Shown: positions 34,144-47,024, counted from the stretch's first letter. The stretch is 64,000 bases of DNA from Artemia franciscana (GCF_032884065.1 NC_088868.1:34560890-34624889), one strand, 5' to 3'. Numbers and translations: made by a program. Notes: generated by a model not told the origin, from the sequence alone.

Positions 34144-34466
34144 GGAACCGTCCTGGCCGAGTGGGTTGGTGTTCTGGATTCGGGATCCTTTGTCTGAGAG
34201 GACGCGGGTTCGAATCCCAGTGTACCCAATTCTTCAGTTTGGGACGGGGGTCAGTGGCGTGACACTGTAAGCTTAGCCAGGGTCGACCTAGCTCTAAATG
34301 GGTACCCGGCGAAATCTGGGGAAGGTAAAGAGGAAGGGTGTGCGAAAGCACAGGATGGCTGGCCCCCAACCCCCCATTGCACTTCCTGGCTGAAGGGTCA
34401 AGAAACAGAGATCAGCACCGCCGGTACGGACTGTAAAGTCTAATGCCATATCCTTTACCTACCTTT
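34144..34466 (+). mobile_element. tRNA-derived SINE with perfect 15-bp target duplications
   Basis: The head resembles a class-II tRNA (Leu/Ser-like): A box 'tggccgagtgg' at 34154-34164 and B box 'ggttcgaatcc' at 34207-34217, the internal RNA polymerase III promoter. The body (about 34240-34440) contains 'gtcgacctagctctaaatgg' and 'gaaatctggggaaggtaa' and ends in a 'ttacctacctttttt' tail that would also stop polymerase III. The flanks are exact 15-bp duplications, as expected for LINE-driven insertion. At ~323 bp it has a conserved-looking body whose superfamily I do not assign. It is noncoding, mobilised in trans by a partner LINE, and looks recent. Confidence 0.92.
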
Positions 34467-34481
34467 TTTGGCTTTGAAAAT
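34467..34481. repeat. SINE target-site duplication, right
   Basis: 'tttggctttgaaaat', identical to the left copy. Confidence 0.93.
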
Positions 34482-35392
34482 CTCACGCAAACGGCATTTT
34501 TTTTGTACTGCTATCGTTTGCCCCTTTTATCGTCAGCCTTTGATTTTAGTTCTACCCCATTATTTCCCCCTCAGTTGCTCAGTCTAAATATCTGAAGAAC
34601 ACAGGCAGGTTTTTACTTCTACCAATTTTAAGGACGTCTACCTGATTCCGTCTTTTGACGAAAGTAAGATACCAAATGCAAGGAAAATTTGGATAACTAG
34701 AAAATTTCAATTTGAGCAATTTTTTACAGCAGTATGTCAGCAAAGAGCTTTAGAACACAAAAAGACCTTATACTAGATTTACTGATACTCGGAGTAAGAC
34801 CAGGTGATTCCGTTTCACCAAACATCGGAACAAAGCTTGTTGTTGTTAAGCAAAAGATAAGTACATTGCGGTATTTTTTTTCTATTGCGAAATATCAATA
34901 GTTCTGTGATAGTCGCCAGAAAAAGGTTAAGTTAGCTTCGGCAGGACAAAAAGAAGGAAAACTCGGCTGCCCACTCCAAAAATAATGTATCTGCTATTTC
35001 ACGAGACTGGCTAATCCAAAATAGCTTGTCTAACTTGTGTTTCATTGTGTTTTGTTACAGAGTCCGCCATCCTTAACTTGAGAGCCCCGTTCGCAATCAG
35101 ATTTTACCAATTTTATAGTTGGTTAAAAATTCCCATGAAAGGTCTGATTGGCTCAAATTGGCGCTAGCTAAATCCTCGGTATTTTTTTCGGGGGGGGGGG
35201 AGGGGGGCTTTCACTTGCTGCAACCGAATTATCTGTTTTGCCAAAAATTACTCTTTTTGGGGCACTATTATTTGAGGCACATTCCCCTAACCTTTTTTCG
35301 CAATTTAGGGTCAACTCAGCCCAGGAACCTACCATTTTAAGCTTCAAGTCAAGAAAATACAAAACACTTTGTATTTTACTGTTTTTACTGTT
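34482..35392. other. No gene recognised
   Basis: Mixed AT-rich sequence with a G-run near 35190. No supported gene. Confidence 0.5.
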
Positions 35393-35550
35393 TTACAAAG
35401 TAGAGCTGAGAGAAAGAGTCAAACTTTAGCGTAAAGAGCAGGGCGTTGAAGACGGAACAGCCCCTTTGATATACGGGGTAATTTCTGCTCGTTTTCAGTT
35501 TTAATGTCGCTCCTTGTTTTCAGTTAAAAAAACTTGTTTTATTTTATTTA
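35393..35550 (+). repeat. R2 foldback, right arm only
   Basis: 'aaagagtcaaactttagcgt', 'gggcgttgaagacggaacag', 'cgctccttgttttcagtt' match the right arm at 42880-43021. Confidence 0.8.
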
Positions 35551-37099
35551 ATAAAAGATATAGTGCCTATCATGCGATTCATGCCGATTGTCAATATAAA
35601 TTACTACAGAAAATTCGTCAAGAGGAACTTGCCAGGGCTTACTTCAATGAAGGGTCGTGAACCTACCAAAGATGTTCAAAGTAAACCGCCCAGTTTCATG
35701 AACGCTCGAGTTGAGAACTGTCCCTAAGAGAAAGCTGTCACACATCAAGGCAAGGGAAAAAACGAAAGCCGTAATTGTGACATTTAACTGTGCCAAATTC
35801 TTAAAATTCTTTTGTATTCATTTGTCAATACATTAAATCTGAATTTCTTAGAAGTTTTAGTCCCACCTTACAGGACAGTTTTACCGGAAGTCCCATGTCT
35901 GCTGTTTAATACGCTTGAACCAGTTTTGATGTATCTGACAAGTTGAACAACTGTTGAAACTCAATTGACCCAACAGTATTTTGCCGATTTATTGTGCTGA
36001 AACTGTCTAATATTTTGCTTGAAAATTCTCACCATCCATTTTTAGTACCATGGTTTTCACCACGTAATTTTTTGCATTTTTTACCCCAACCATTTCTTTT
36101 CTGCAAGGTTGGAAATATTCAACCGCGTTTTTCTCGAAATTCTGTGTTTTTCACTTACGCGATTTCCACTTCCAGGCAACGCTATCGAACAAAATTTGGG
36201 TTCTAATTCGAATCCCAGTATGGAGTTGCCCCAACACGTGGATTAGGGCAAACAAGTCCCTCAGTTTTTTTCTTAATTTCGGCTACCTTGGCCAAAGGCT
36301 GTGAGTTAACGCAAGCTTGACCCACTTTCAAGCCTCCTCCCTCTCAAATAAATCTTGAGGTCTACTTTTGCTAGCAATCAAAATTAAGAATTCAGAAAAT
36401 TTCAAACTAATTTAGAAATTTTTTTTTTTAGTCAAAATGCTTCAAGAAAAAAAAACTTTTCACAGACACTGACGAATAGAATTTCCAAGGAATTCAAATA
36501 CAAAGCTTTTGGGTCTTTTCAAACATAATTTACAGAGAAACCAATGTTTTTTTTGTACAACGAGTCTCCAAAGCCCAAAGACACATAGTGGCAAAACAGT
36601 ACCATAGACAAAGTGCCACACCTCTGTCTCGCTCTGGCTGAACTTAATCTTAATTTTTTTTTTTCGAAACCGGATTAGGTCAGTGAGGATCGTTTATAAA
36701 CATAAAATAAAGAATACATGAGCCACAAATCTGATTTTGTCATTGGTTCAATGGTTTTCCTTTCTTGAGCCTTGTTATTCTTTTCACTTTCTTTTTTCCT
36801 CTTTTTGTGGAACTAAATAAAACAAATGTGAATTAATTACATCCATATTTTCTTGGGTAAATTTTGGCTTGCTTCGAAAATCCGATTATTATGCATTTCG
36901 GTTTTGGACAATGTTTGGCTTTTGTTTCTTTGAATAAAATTTGTAACAATCAGGCAAATTTGTACCACTAATTTCAGAAGATGATGGTGTATTGCAAAAG
37001 AAAAACTAAACACAAAAAACAATATAATTAAATGGTAATTACTTCAAATTATTTGTGAGAATAATGACCATGAATCAATGAGGATCCAGCTCATTAATT
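35551..37099. other. No gene recognised
   Basis: No long frame and no shared repeat. It lies downstream of the second zinc-finger locus and may include its 3' flank. Confidence 0.45.
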
Positions 37100-38059
37100 T
37101 ACAAGCTTCCTAAACTCTTACATGCACTCTTTGATGCTTATAGAAATTGCTTCAATGAGAAAAGTTTTTCTTACACATAACAAATTTCAAAGCTTTCTCA
37201 CCTGTATGCAGTCTTTGGTGCGTTTTTGAATTATACACTCGAGAGAAGATTTCGTCACATAAGTCACATTTAAAGAGTTTCTCAACTGTGCGCATTCTTT
37301 AATGAATATTTTCGAAGTTGCTGCACAAGAAAAGGCTTTGTCACATGCATCACATTTAAACAGTTTCCTGCCTGTATCTACTTTATAGTGCAGGTTCAAA
37401 ATGTTCACTACAGAAAAGGTTTTGTCATATGAATCTCATTTAAAAGGTTTATCACCTGTGTGCTTTGTTTGATGCCTGTTCATAGAGTCCCGCCGAGAAA
37501 AGTATTTCTCACATACATTGCACTTGAATACTTTTTCACCCATATGCACTCTGTGGTGCCTGTTCAAATGTGTTGCTTGAGAAAAGGTCTTGTCACATTC
37601 ATCACATTTATACGGTTTTTCACCCGAATGCACTCTGTGATGCTCGTTTAAAGCATGCACTACAGAAAAGGCCCTGTCACATATATCAATTTTGAACAGT
37701 TTCTCACCCGTATGCACTCTGTGGTGAGTGTTCAAAGTAGCTGCATACGAAAAGTGTTTGTCACATACATCACATTTAAATGGTTTCTCACCAGTATGCA
37801 CGCTTTGGTGTCGTTTCAGATCGTATGCTCTAGAAAAAGCCTTGTCACATACATCACAATTATATATTTTTTCCCCGTGATTTTCTACGCTTTTTATTTT
37901 GAAGGTGACGTTTTAAACATGTTTTTTGATTTTCAAAGCCTTTTGTTTTAGATTCCGATGCACAAGGATTTGAGGAGCCACTCGTCGAAGGATTCTTTGA
38001 TATTGCTTCAGAATTATTTCTCAATAAGCGAACTCCAGACATGTGAGGTGAAAAGCGAC
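37100..38059 (-). pseudogene. C2H2 zinc-finger gene, broken paralogue of 3459-4591
   Basis: The acceptor 'tttttag' (AG at 38061-38060) opens an exon with the same lead as the first locus ('KTCLKRHLQNKK' versus 'KTCLKSHLHSKK'). About nine C2H2 units follow. The lead is out of frame with the fingers by one base in an A-run near 37870. From there five fingers are open ('CDVCDKAFSRAYDLKRH' to 'CNVCEKYFSRRDSMNRHQ'), though finger 3 has lost its first cysteine. A TGA at 37436-37438 then replaces the first cysteine of the sixth finger, and later fingers show another frame change near 37300 and a stop near 37155. The TGA is shared with the first locus (3867-3869), so it predates the duplication and may have been the true end of the ancestral protein. 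The A-run shift could be a sequencing error; otherwise this copy is dead. Confidence 0.8.
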
Positions 38060-38589
38060 CTAAAAATTTTAAGTCTTGGGAGTTAAAATAAATCATACCT
38101 TTCGATACGCTTAACGACAAACTTTGTTTTCGATCGCTCTTTCCTCTCTCCTGCTAGTACCTACATTAATTTATAAAATTAACTATTCTGATCTAAGTAA
38201 AGAGCAAAAATAAAACTTTAAGTGATATAGGAAATACCCTGTTTTACAGAATAGAAGAGCCAGTTTTACAACAAATATAAGACTTTTTTTAATGGATGAG
38301 CGAAAAGGATGCAAACCATTTGTTGAAGTCGAATATTTTTTAGGAAAGCGCAAAGCTGAACATTATATCACCCTGGCAATCCTTGTGCTTATACGTTTCA
38401 GAAATCATGGTTGTAACATGTTCAAGTTCATTGTTTATATAGCCATGTGAATTATTTCCGACGGACTTTACTTCCCAATAGTGAAGTGCAAGAACAAATA
38501 TTTCCCTAAAACACAAAGACAATGGACGATAGCCAGTAAGAAAGGAGAGATGCCAGAAAAATGAGATGAAGAGGGGGCTCATTCCATAG
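38060..38589 (-). other. Intron-like sequence upstream of the zinc-finger pseudogene
   Basis: Aligns in part with 4592-4740 (same duplication). No upstream exon recognised. Confidence 0.45.
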
Positions 38590-39800
38590 GAAATTGGAAG
38601 TTCTAGTGCCCTTTCTATGAAACAAAAGGGATTGGAAGGGCACCAGCTGCTTCCCCACTGCACTCTTTTTCCCAAAATACATCTTATCAAAATTTTAAAA
38701 CAGGAATGCTGTTCTAAGATATTCCAAAGGCCAAATAATTATGCCTCCGAGTTGAGAAAATCCCCAACTATCTCCGGGGCAACACGTCTGAAATATTTAT
38801 GGGTGGGGGGATAAAACTTCGGAGGAAGTTCATTTGATAATTAATAAAAACTTCTAGTCCCCTTTATAAGCGTAAAGTGATCTGAGGGAAGTCAGCCCTT
38901 CTAACCCCACTTCCTTTTTCTCCCTAATACCTTCAATCAAAATTTTAAGGCTGCCATTTTTGTTCAAAATTTTTCAAAAGACAGGAACTAATACCCAGGA
39001 GTAGACTAAATCCCGCAGCCTCCGCGGCAAGGACTGTAATTCATGGAAGTACAATCCCCCGCCTCCAGGACAAGGACTGTAAGTTGTGGAAGTACACTCA
39101 CCCCATCCCACAAGACAAGGGCTATAAGTTATAGACGTCACCCATTATTAACATAGAATGTTTTTTTTATGGAAGAGGTGGTGGTAAAAACTTCGGAGGG
39201 GACTACTTCGATTTGAAATCATAATTTCTAGTGCCCTTTTTAAGAGTAAAAATTAATTGGATGTTAACTACCCCCTCCTCTCTACCAAGTTAATAAAATT
39301 AGAGGGGTCGTCTTATAAATTTCAGGGTGGCTCATTTGATGGGAAACTGAAAATTCTGGCTCCCTTTTAAGAGTCAAAAGTGACGAAGGGCATCTACCCC
39401 CCCCCAAGCCCTTTTTTTCAAAAAAAGTTCCATTGAAATCTGGAAGCAAACATTCTGTTCAAAATAGTTCAAAGAGCAATTAACAATGCCTCCAGGCTTG
39501 ACAGAAACCCCAGAGCCTAGGGGCAAGGGTTGTAAGTTATCCTTATGGGGTATATAAGGTTTTATGGAGATTAGTCGTATGAACTTTGGATGAGGCTCAT
39601 TTAAAATGAATAATGCTAAATTATAGTGTTAAAACTTATTGGGAGGCAACCAGCCCTTCATCCCACACTCATAATTTCCCAAAACGCATCCAATCAAAAT
39701 TTTGAGAGCTATGTTGTTCAAAATTGTTGAAAAGTCCAGTAATTATGCCTTTGAGGATACCAAAACCCCCACAGCCATCAGGGCAAAGGCTTTAAGCTAG
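38590..39800 (+). repeat. R2 array of ~280-bp units, old
   Basis: About four degenerate units, each with 'ggaagttctagtgccct' or a variant, a purine segment, a C-rich tract, 'atcaaaattttaa', 'aataattatgcct', 'ggggcaagg...taagtt'. More diverged than the 51586-53025 array. Confidence 0.7.
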
Positions 39801-39989
39801 GTAATTCTTTCATCGTTTACTTATGGTATATATTATTGAGCAAGATTGGTATATTACTTTCCAAAAGATGAAGAGCATTCAGGTGAGCTTTTCACAAAAT
39901 GTTAAGGGGAGTGCCCAAATAAATCAATGCACTTTATGTGCTTGTGGGTTGTCGAATAGGTGTAACTCAAAAACAACAAAGTATACTTA

Positions 39990-40400
39990 TTTGGTATTTT
40001 CAGGAAATAATAAATGTCATGATCAGTTAACAAAACAGGCAATATTTGCACGCTACTACTATAGCTACCATAACTACTATAACTACTTCTGCTACCTCAA
40101 CTACTATTATTACCACTGAGACTGTCAAAATACCCTGTCTGTATGCAGATTGTAATAAGGGCATGTCGGCAATATCTTAGGAATAATTTTGTGTGTTAAG
40201 TTGAAAGTTACAAGGTTTGTTGTGGGGGATGTTGAACTAAAGAAAAGACAATATTTGCATCCTAATGCTACTGCTTTTACTCATACTACTACTACTACTA
40301 CAGAAGCTACGGCTACTACAACTTTTGCTACTACACAAGCTAAGTGTGTATTAAGGTTAAGCTTTAAAGAATTCATTAGGCAGATATGGAGATAAATCAT
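39990..40400 (+). repeat. CTA/ACT microsatellites in a duplicated unit
   Basis: Imperfect (cta)n tracts at 40052-40117 and 40265-40345, each preceded by 'caatatttgca'. A reverse-oriented (gta)n tract sits at 44640-44690. Confidence 0.75.
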
Positions 40401-41337
40401 AACGAACTATGAGCATGTAGATAGTTAAAAGGGTAACAAAGCAATATCTGAAGAACGGCTTACATTATTTATTTATACCTTTCCGGTTAAGCTGTGGTGG
40501 ATTTTGAACTAACCAGAAGCCCCTATGTATATAATTCAATACTTCTTTCTATGCTTACTGTAACTAATCACATTAATATTTTTAACGTGAAACTTTCAAG
40601 AAACGTTAAGGAGGATTTTCAAGAAAAAAAAAAGACTATATGCAAGCAGGTGTCCAAAAGGTGATATAATCAATATCACAGACAGTGCTGCTCAGAGATA
40701 GCACTTGAAACGGGAATTTATTTGGGGAGAAAGGGCTATCACAGACAAAAAGATGGGTTAATATTATTATGCCGGATTACTGGGTCAGTTTGAAAAATGT
40801 TCCAACAAAATAAATTTAAGAATATAACACAAAACAGCTTCTGAAGTTTCAAATAGTTATTTTAGCATGACGTTTCAAGGTTTAAATGTAACAGTATATT
40901 TAATTTAGTTTCTACAGGGATATCTAGAGTTTTTTGTTTTGTTTATTGTCTTAAAAATAAAAACCAAGATTTGAATTTAACTGTTTGATTTATTATATCT
41001 TCCAGATTTGAAATCCCAGCCAAAATTATTTTGCTATTTGGATTCAATTTGTTAATTATACCCGTATATGAAATAAGTGCCAAGAGCAACATTAACTAAC
41101 CCACTGTTGCCTAGTGATCTTCATTTTTCGCAAAGAAATTAGTAAAACGATTAGCCAGCTTTATAAATAGGCAAACTCGTCTCCAACCCCCTCCGGAGAA
41201 GGTGGTTTGCTTTCCTACTCTTCTTAATCGTAAAATGTCTAGACTGACCTCTTCTATGAATCTTGGACCTTTTTCTACTGCCTTATGAGAAACATGTTAA
41301 GAATAGTGTTCATATGAGAATAATGTTCATCAAACAG
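40401..41337. other. No gene recognised
   Basis: No supported gene. Confidence 0.5.
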
Positions 41338-42717
41338 TTCGTGATAACGAACTGTAGTAAGGAGCGACCCGGCTCAATAGTAACCAAAAGTCTAAAAAAT
41401 GGAATTTTGGTACCAATAGCTACATCAAAAGAATCGCATTTTGATGCTAATTTTAAATATATAAGTTTCATCAAGTTTAGTGTTACCCATCAAAAGTTAC
41501 GAGCCTGAGAAAATTTGCGTTATTTTAGAAAATAGGGGGGAAACCCCCTAAAAGTCATAAAATCTTAACGAAAATCACACCATCAGATTCAGCGTATTAG
41601 AGAACCCTACTGTAGAAATTTCAAGATCCTATCTACAAAAATGTGGAATTTATATTTTTTGCCAGAAGGCAGATCACGGATGCGTGTTTATTTGTTTTTT
41701 TGTTGTTTTTTTTCCCCCAGGGGTGATCGTGTCGACCCAGTTGTCCTAGAATGTTTCGAGAGGGCTCATTCTAACGGAAATGAAAAGTTCTAGTGCCCTT
41801 TTTGTGTGACCAAAAAAATTGGAGGGGACCTAGGCCCCCTCCCACGCTAATTATTTTCCCAAAGTCAGCGATCAAAATTCTGGGATAGCCATTTTATTCA
41901 GCGTAGTCAAAAACCTTATAACTATGTCTTTGGGGACGACTTACTCCCTCACAGTCACCGTGGGAGGGGTTACAAGTTCAAAACTTTGGCCAGTGCTTAC
42001 ATATAGTAATGGTTATTGGGATGTTTACAGGTGTTTTCAGGAGAATTTTTTGGTTGGAGGCAGGGGTTGAGAAGAGGGGGATATGCTGGGGGAACTTTCC
42101 ATCGAGGAATTTGTCCTGGGAGAAGAAAATGTCCATGAAGGGAGCGCAGGATTTACTAGCATTACTTAAAAAAAAACAATGAAAAAGTTTTTTTTCAGCT
42201 GGAAGTAAGCAGCAGTATTAAAACTTAAAACGAACAGAAATTATTAACCATGTGAGGGGCTCACCTCCTCCTAATACCTCGCTCTTTACGCTAAAGTATT
42301 TTTAGTGATTTCAACTATTTATTCTGCGGCTTTTGTCATTCAGGGGTCATTCTTAATGAATTGGGACAAAATTTAAGCTTTAGTGTAAAGAGCGAGGTAC
42401 TGACGAGGGGCGAACCCCCTCATATTGGTTATAAAAACATAAGAATACGAAAGTTCTTTACGTAAGCTAATTTATAAGTTACGTATATCTTTTACTTATA
42501 AAAAGATTCGTAAAACATTAAAAGTTTTGGTTGCCTTTTTAATTAACCGAAAATTGGAGAACAACTAGGCTTCCTCCCCCGCTCTTTTTTCTCAAAATCA
42601 TTCGATCAAAATTATGAGAAAGCAATTTATCCAAAAAAAAAAATATACAAATTTCCTTTTAATTATTCCTCTGTGGAGAGCCAAAATCAAAACATGCATT
42701 GATTCAAAAACGTTCAG
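41338..42717 (+). repeat. R2 long repeat, direct copy
   Basis: Starts with a small hairpin 'cagttcgtgataacgaactg' and 'gtaaggagcgacc'. Collinear with 61425-62500: 'gtttcatcaagtttagt', 'gttacgagcctgagaaaatt', 'aatttgtc.tg.gagaag', 'cgctctttacgctaaagta'. Noncoding, likely a non-autonomous mobile element. Confidence 0.75.
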
Positions 42718-43021
42718 AAATTAAATAAAAAAAAACAAGTTTTTTAAATGAAAGTAAGGAGCGACATTAAAACTTAAAACGAACAGAAATTACTCCGTAT
42801 ATGAAAGGGGCTTTTCCTTCTCAACGCCCCGCTCTTTACGCTAAAGTTTTTTTTTACTGTTTTTAAATGTAGAGTTAAGAGAAAGAGTCAAACTTTAGTG
42901 TAAAGAGCGGGGCGTTGAGAAGGAAAAGACACTTTCATATACGGAGTAATTTCTGTACGTTTTAAGTTTTAATGTCGCTCCTTACTTTCATTTAAAAAAC
43001 TTGTTTTTTTTTATTTAATTT
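42718..43021. mobile_element. R2 foldback unit, nearly perfect palindrome
   Basis: Left arm about 42718-42850 and right arm about 42885-43021 are reverse complements with only a few mismatches over ~130 bp, around an AT-rich centre. Shared words: 'gtaaggagcgacattaaaac', 'attactccgtatatgaaag', 'caacgccccgctctttac'. It should fold into one long hairpin. It is the best-kept copy of the unit found in pieces at 3035, 32250, 35393 and 62660. Confidence 0.9.
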
Positions 43022-43041
43022 ACAATAGGAGCCAAAATACT

Positions 43042-43676
43042 AAGTATCCCAAGGGATTATCTAATGGATCGATGTCTATTTGGTGTGTTCTTCAGTTGCA
43101 TTGAAGTTCTATTTTTTGTTCTATATCTTACTTTGTTTGGGCGTTAAATAAAAAAAATAAAAATAAAAGAGATCGATCCATTTGATATTAGACATCAAAT
43201 AAGCCATTATGGCTGATGTCTTCTTTAAAAGAAAATTTCCACAAATCACTTTTAATCTAACATGTTAAGACTTAGAGTTATCTATCTAATAATCACCATT
43301 CATGAATCAGTAACAAATGAGAAATTTGGCTCACTATCCTTGTTTTTAAACATGTTAAAAGCGAGTCTTGGAGACGTTAGTGACACGTTAAAAGCGTGTT
43401 TTAAACACTAAATTGAAAAGCTAAAAGTGTCTTTGAAACATGTTACTGACACACTAAAAGCGTGTTTTAAACACGTCATTGACAAGCTAAAAGCGTGTTT
43501 CAAACACGAGCGTGTTTAAATATCACACTTTTTTCACTAGGTTACAAAAGCGTGTTTGTTTGTCCTTCACTAGGTTACAGCTACCGTTGTAAACAATATT
43601 TAATTCTACGACAAGCCTACTGTTTTAATTTTCATCAAATAGACATAGATCCATTAGATAATCCGTAGGGATACTT
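43042..43676. mobile_element. TIR element (~635 bp) carrying 33-bp palindromic repeats
   Basis: Ends about 43042-43085 and 43633-43676 are inverted repeats of ~44 bp with a few mismatches, sharing 'ggattatctaatggatc' and 'atgtctatttg'. There is no transposase inside. The centre holds five 33-bp units (next entries). Superfamily not assigned; target duplication unclear. Confidence 0.7.
43354..43518. repeat. Five 33-bp units with imperfect palindromes, copy 1
   Basis: Units start at 43354, 43387, 43420, 43453 and 43486 with variants of 'taaaagcgtgttttaaacac'. In one frame the 33-bp period gives 11-residue repeats (LKACFKHVIDK type), interrupted by one TAA. A near-identical block lies at 53134-53298. 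Most likely DNA-level sites; a coding past is possible. Confidence 0.85.
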
Positions 43677-45534
43677 CATTGACAGTATTACAAGGTAGGA
43701 CGATGTTTGACGAATAGCTGAATATTTTCTATCTACAACTCCGCAGAGGTTATACCTACTACCAAGAAGTTATACGCCAAGGGTAATATATCACTTAGAC
43801 TTTATGTAAGCTTGGTTTGTAGTTTGGTTTTGGGGTAATTTTTAAATAGGAGCGAAATACAGCATATTTTCTATGGTCTACTTGTAACAAGAACTAACGT
43901 GCTGATATAGGAAGAATTCTTAAAGGTTTATTGTTTATATTTCAAACCCCGAAAATGAACATAAATTAATTTGAATAGACAAAGACTTTCTGACGGAAGT
44001 AAAAAGACAAGCTCAAACACAAAGAGAAGTAAAACTATAGTTTTGTGCTTATGCCACATATATCATATATACCTGAAACACTGGGTCAAATCTACTGACT
44101 CGCAACGTAAAACAATCAAACAAGGGTGTTCGACTGATGAACTATTCAATATAAAAAAATCCTCATTGATTTATTTTTATTGATTTAAAACCAGATGAAA
44201 AGGTAGAAGCCCATATAGAAATACAATTAGGGCCGGATGAACGGTGATTTGAGTGATTGTCTGCGTTACCATTAAAGTGAACAAAAGAAAAAGATCTTGA
44301 AATTAAAGCAATTTAAGTTTGCATTACCAGATGAGATTTATTAAACATTTAATAATATATAATATAAACTTTATAATTATAAAGCTGATACCTGTAAAAG
44401 TTGTATGTCCAATTTATTGAATCTCCTCATGATAGTTCTCTATTAGAGAGATTTGTACTACGTAAGGGAACTGCTTTACGTACTTAAACTATTCTGCAAA
44501 TACATTTTATTTACATATTTAATATATAAAGGGGGCTCCGCAAAAATTTAAATCTAATTTGACCCAGCATCTATTCAATCCAGGCCTGAATAAAATAAAG
44601 AAAATCTGCATGAACGAACAAGTAATCAATGTTCGTAATAGTAAACGTAGTAGTAGTAGCAAGTAGTAGCAGCATTAGGTCGTAGTAGTAAAGTGTTTGA
44701 GAGAAAATGACAAAGGTGTATTAGGATACCGTATTTCAAGTTATACGAAATACCATATTCTGCGAAACAATATATACAAAAGCCATTTTAATTGAAAAGT
44801 GTTTGGCTGCTTTTCTAGATGCTGGACAGTCATTCAAGAATGGACCCATATTCAAATATGGTTTCTTTTTTCTATCAATATTGTCTGGCGCTAATCCCGC
44901 TCTGTTCCATCAATTTCGTGTTCTCGGTAAAACACTGAACATTACAGAAAAATTATTCCATAAATGTAGGGACACATGTTTGTTGCATAGATTGAAAATC
45001 AATAATGTTTTTTCGTCTGAAGTTTCAACGTTGCTTATCACTTCTATCAGAAAAATCTCTTTTTTTATTATTTTAAGCTGCAATAAAAGATGCCTGTGCT
45101 TCTGCTAATAAAATGTTGAAAAGAAAAAGTGAGGTCATGGAATTATAAGAGTTGTATAGGAACCATTTTAAACATGTAAATAAGAGCTAAACAGCCACAG
45201 CAACGGCTGAACTTGTTCAAACCCTTCCAAACTACAGAAGAGTTGCGGGCGAGTTCACTGCTCAAATGTTATAAAAGTAGATAAAAAAGTTAAACTAAGA
45301 CTAATAATTAGAATTTAAAATTATCTTAATTTAAAACAAATTTTAACATGACATACTAAGATAAAATTCCTCATTTAATTCACATGAAGTTAATACGCAG
45401 GAAGTTAAAATTACTGACTGGAACGTTCCCTATGTATATGTCAAAAGAATGTTTCATATAAAAACTCGTTCGTAGCTACTCCATTAAAAAGAACTTCGAT
45501 AGTTAGCGCTATCTGTGTTGTGCCAAAAAAATTG
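43677..45534. other. No gene recognised
   Basis: AT-rich. (gta)n-like microsatellite at 44640-44690. A 101-codon frame at 44803-45108 has no known motif. Confidence 0.45.
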
Positions 45535-45945
45535 ACAATTTAAGAAAAAGTAGGATCTGTAAGTAACAGTTCACAGTCGTTATCTCTGTGACGAGAAGTT
45601 GGCATTTTTATGTATTCCTATTACTTGCTTCTAATGTATTTGAGGATACAAAGATTCAGTTTCATCTCAGCTACAAAGAGAAACTTAAACGTAATAAAAG
45701 ATTGCAAGAATAAAACCATCTTTTTAGTTGAGTTCTTTTGTTAGAAACTTCTGCAAATTAGTTCACCTTTTATTTGAAGAAAAGAACTGGGAAAACTGTT
45801 TTCTAAGACAAACAAGGAAACTTTAATTAAGAATTGTTACTAAGACCACGGTCGTCTTCAGGGATCTGGAGTTACACAGTTCTACAAAATAATGTACCTT
45901 CCTGTTTTGTTTTACCAGTGTCAATCCTAAGTAGTAGAGTTGTAA
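45535..45945. repeat. Segmentally duplicated noncoding block (paired with 8090-8720)
   Basis: See 8090-8720. Here the block is single, without the tandem doubling, so the doubling at 8.1-8.6 kb happened after the segmental duplication. Confidence 0.7.
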
Positions 45946-47024
45946 AAAGCCACAACCTAGACCATACGGGTGTAATATTAAAATGTCACACCCATAATTC
46001 TATTTCTCATTTCTTTATTTCATTCTATTTTTTCCTTCGATTTTTCATTTCTTTAATTTTGTTTATGAAAAGCAACGGATATCTTTAGAGTTCCACAAAT
46101 GACACAATCTCGCAATTGATTTAGTAAAGAGCCTCAGCACTAACATGAGTGTTGGAAGTTGGGCATAAATTTATAGCATTAATCGGATGACGCTGCAATT
46201 TTTAATCCGTAATGATCCCAATAATTAAAAAAGGACATGTTTAAAGAGTCTAAAATACCAAATATTTTCCTAAGTCTTTTCTACCTCCAACGCCTTCAGC
46301 AATGAGGGACTGGTAAGGGGCTGGTACCTGTCATAGCTCAAAATCCCAACAGAGTCATTCTTACAAATTTGAGGGGAGAGTTAGGGGGGGCATATGACAA
46401 TAAATACCTCCTAAATATACCTAGAATTTTCATGCCTGAATAAAACATGAATTTCACTTTATTATTAAAATCCAATATGACTGGTTATGTTCTTCTAGAT
46501 GTGTATTCAAAATAAATTGTTGTGAAGCAGTAAACCACTAAAACAGATCCCTTAACTCTTTTCTGAATTTTCTATATGCGACTCTTAACTTACAAATTAA
46601 TATATTTGATTTACATATCATTTACATCTATTGCAACACCTGCATATTGTTAAATATATTTACATACTATTTATACCTATTACATATATCTGGTTCATAT
46701 ATTAATTTACTTAGAGATATACACTATAAATGTGAATTGTAAAAACTATACAGAGATCTATAGATTTATGGCTTATTATTAGGTTTTTTCAAAAAAAATA
46801 TTTGCCCAACTACTTTCAAGAAAATATTTGGAAACATTTATGTAAGACCACAAAAACACTTCATTAAACACCTCCACATTAAGTAAATATAAGATAAAAC
46901 AAGTTGTATCTTAAGATTAAGTCCCTTTGTCTAATTTTCGCTACATAAAATATTACCTGATCCTTTGGAATCTAAAATGACAAAAAATTTGAGATGTACC
47001 TTTATTGTCAGAGCATGTGGCTTC
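45946..47024. other. No gene recognised
   Basis: 46900-47024 matches 12868-12941 ('aagattaagtccctttgtc') and belongs to the duplication. The rest is AT-rich spacer. Confidence 0.5.

Noticed and set aside
34150-34230. tRNA gene (A and B boxes present)
   Set aside because: It is the head of a SINE with a ~250-bp body, T-rich tail and 15-bp target duplications, not a free-standing tRNA.
43354-43518. CRISPR-like regular repeats
   Set aside because: The 33-bp units are directly adjacent, without spacers, and the context is eukaryotic.
44803-45108. 101-codon open frame
   Set aside because: Unremarkable composition, no paralogue and no splice or promoter support.
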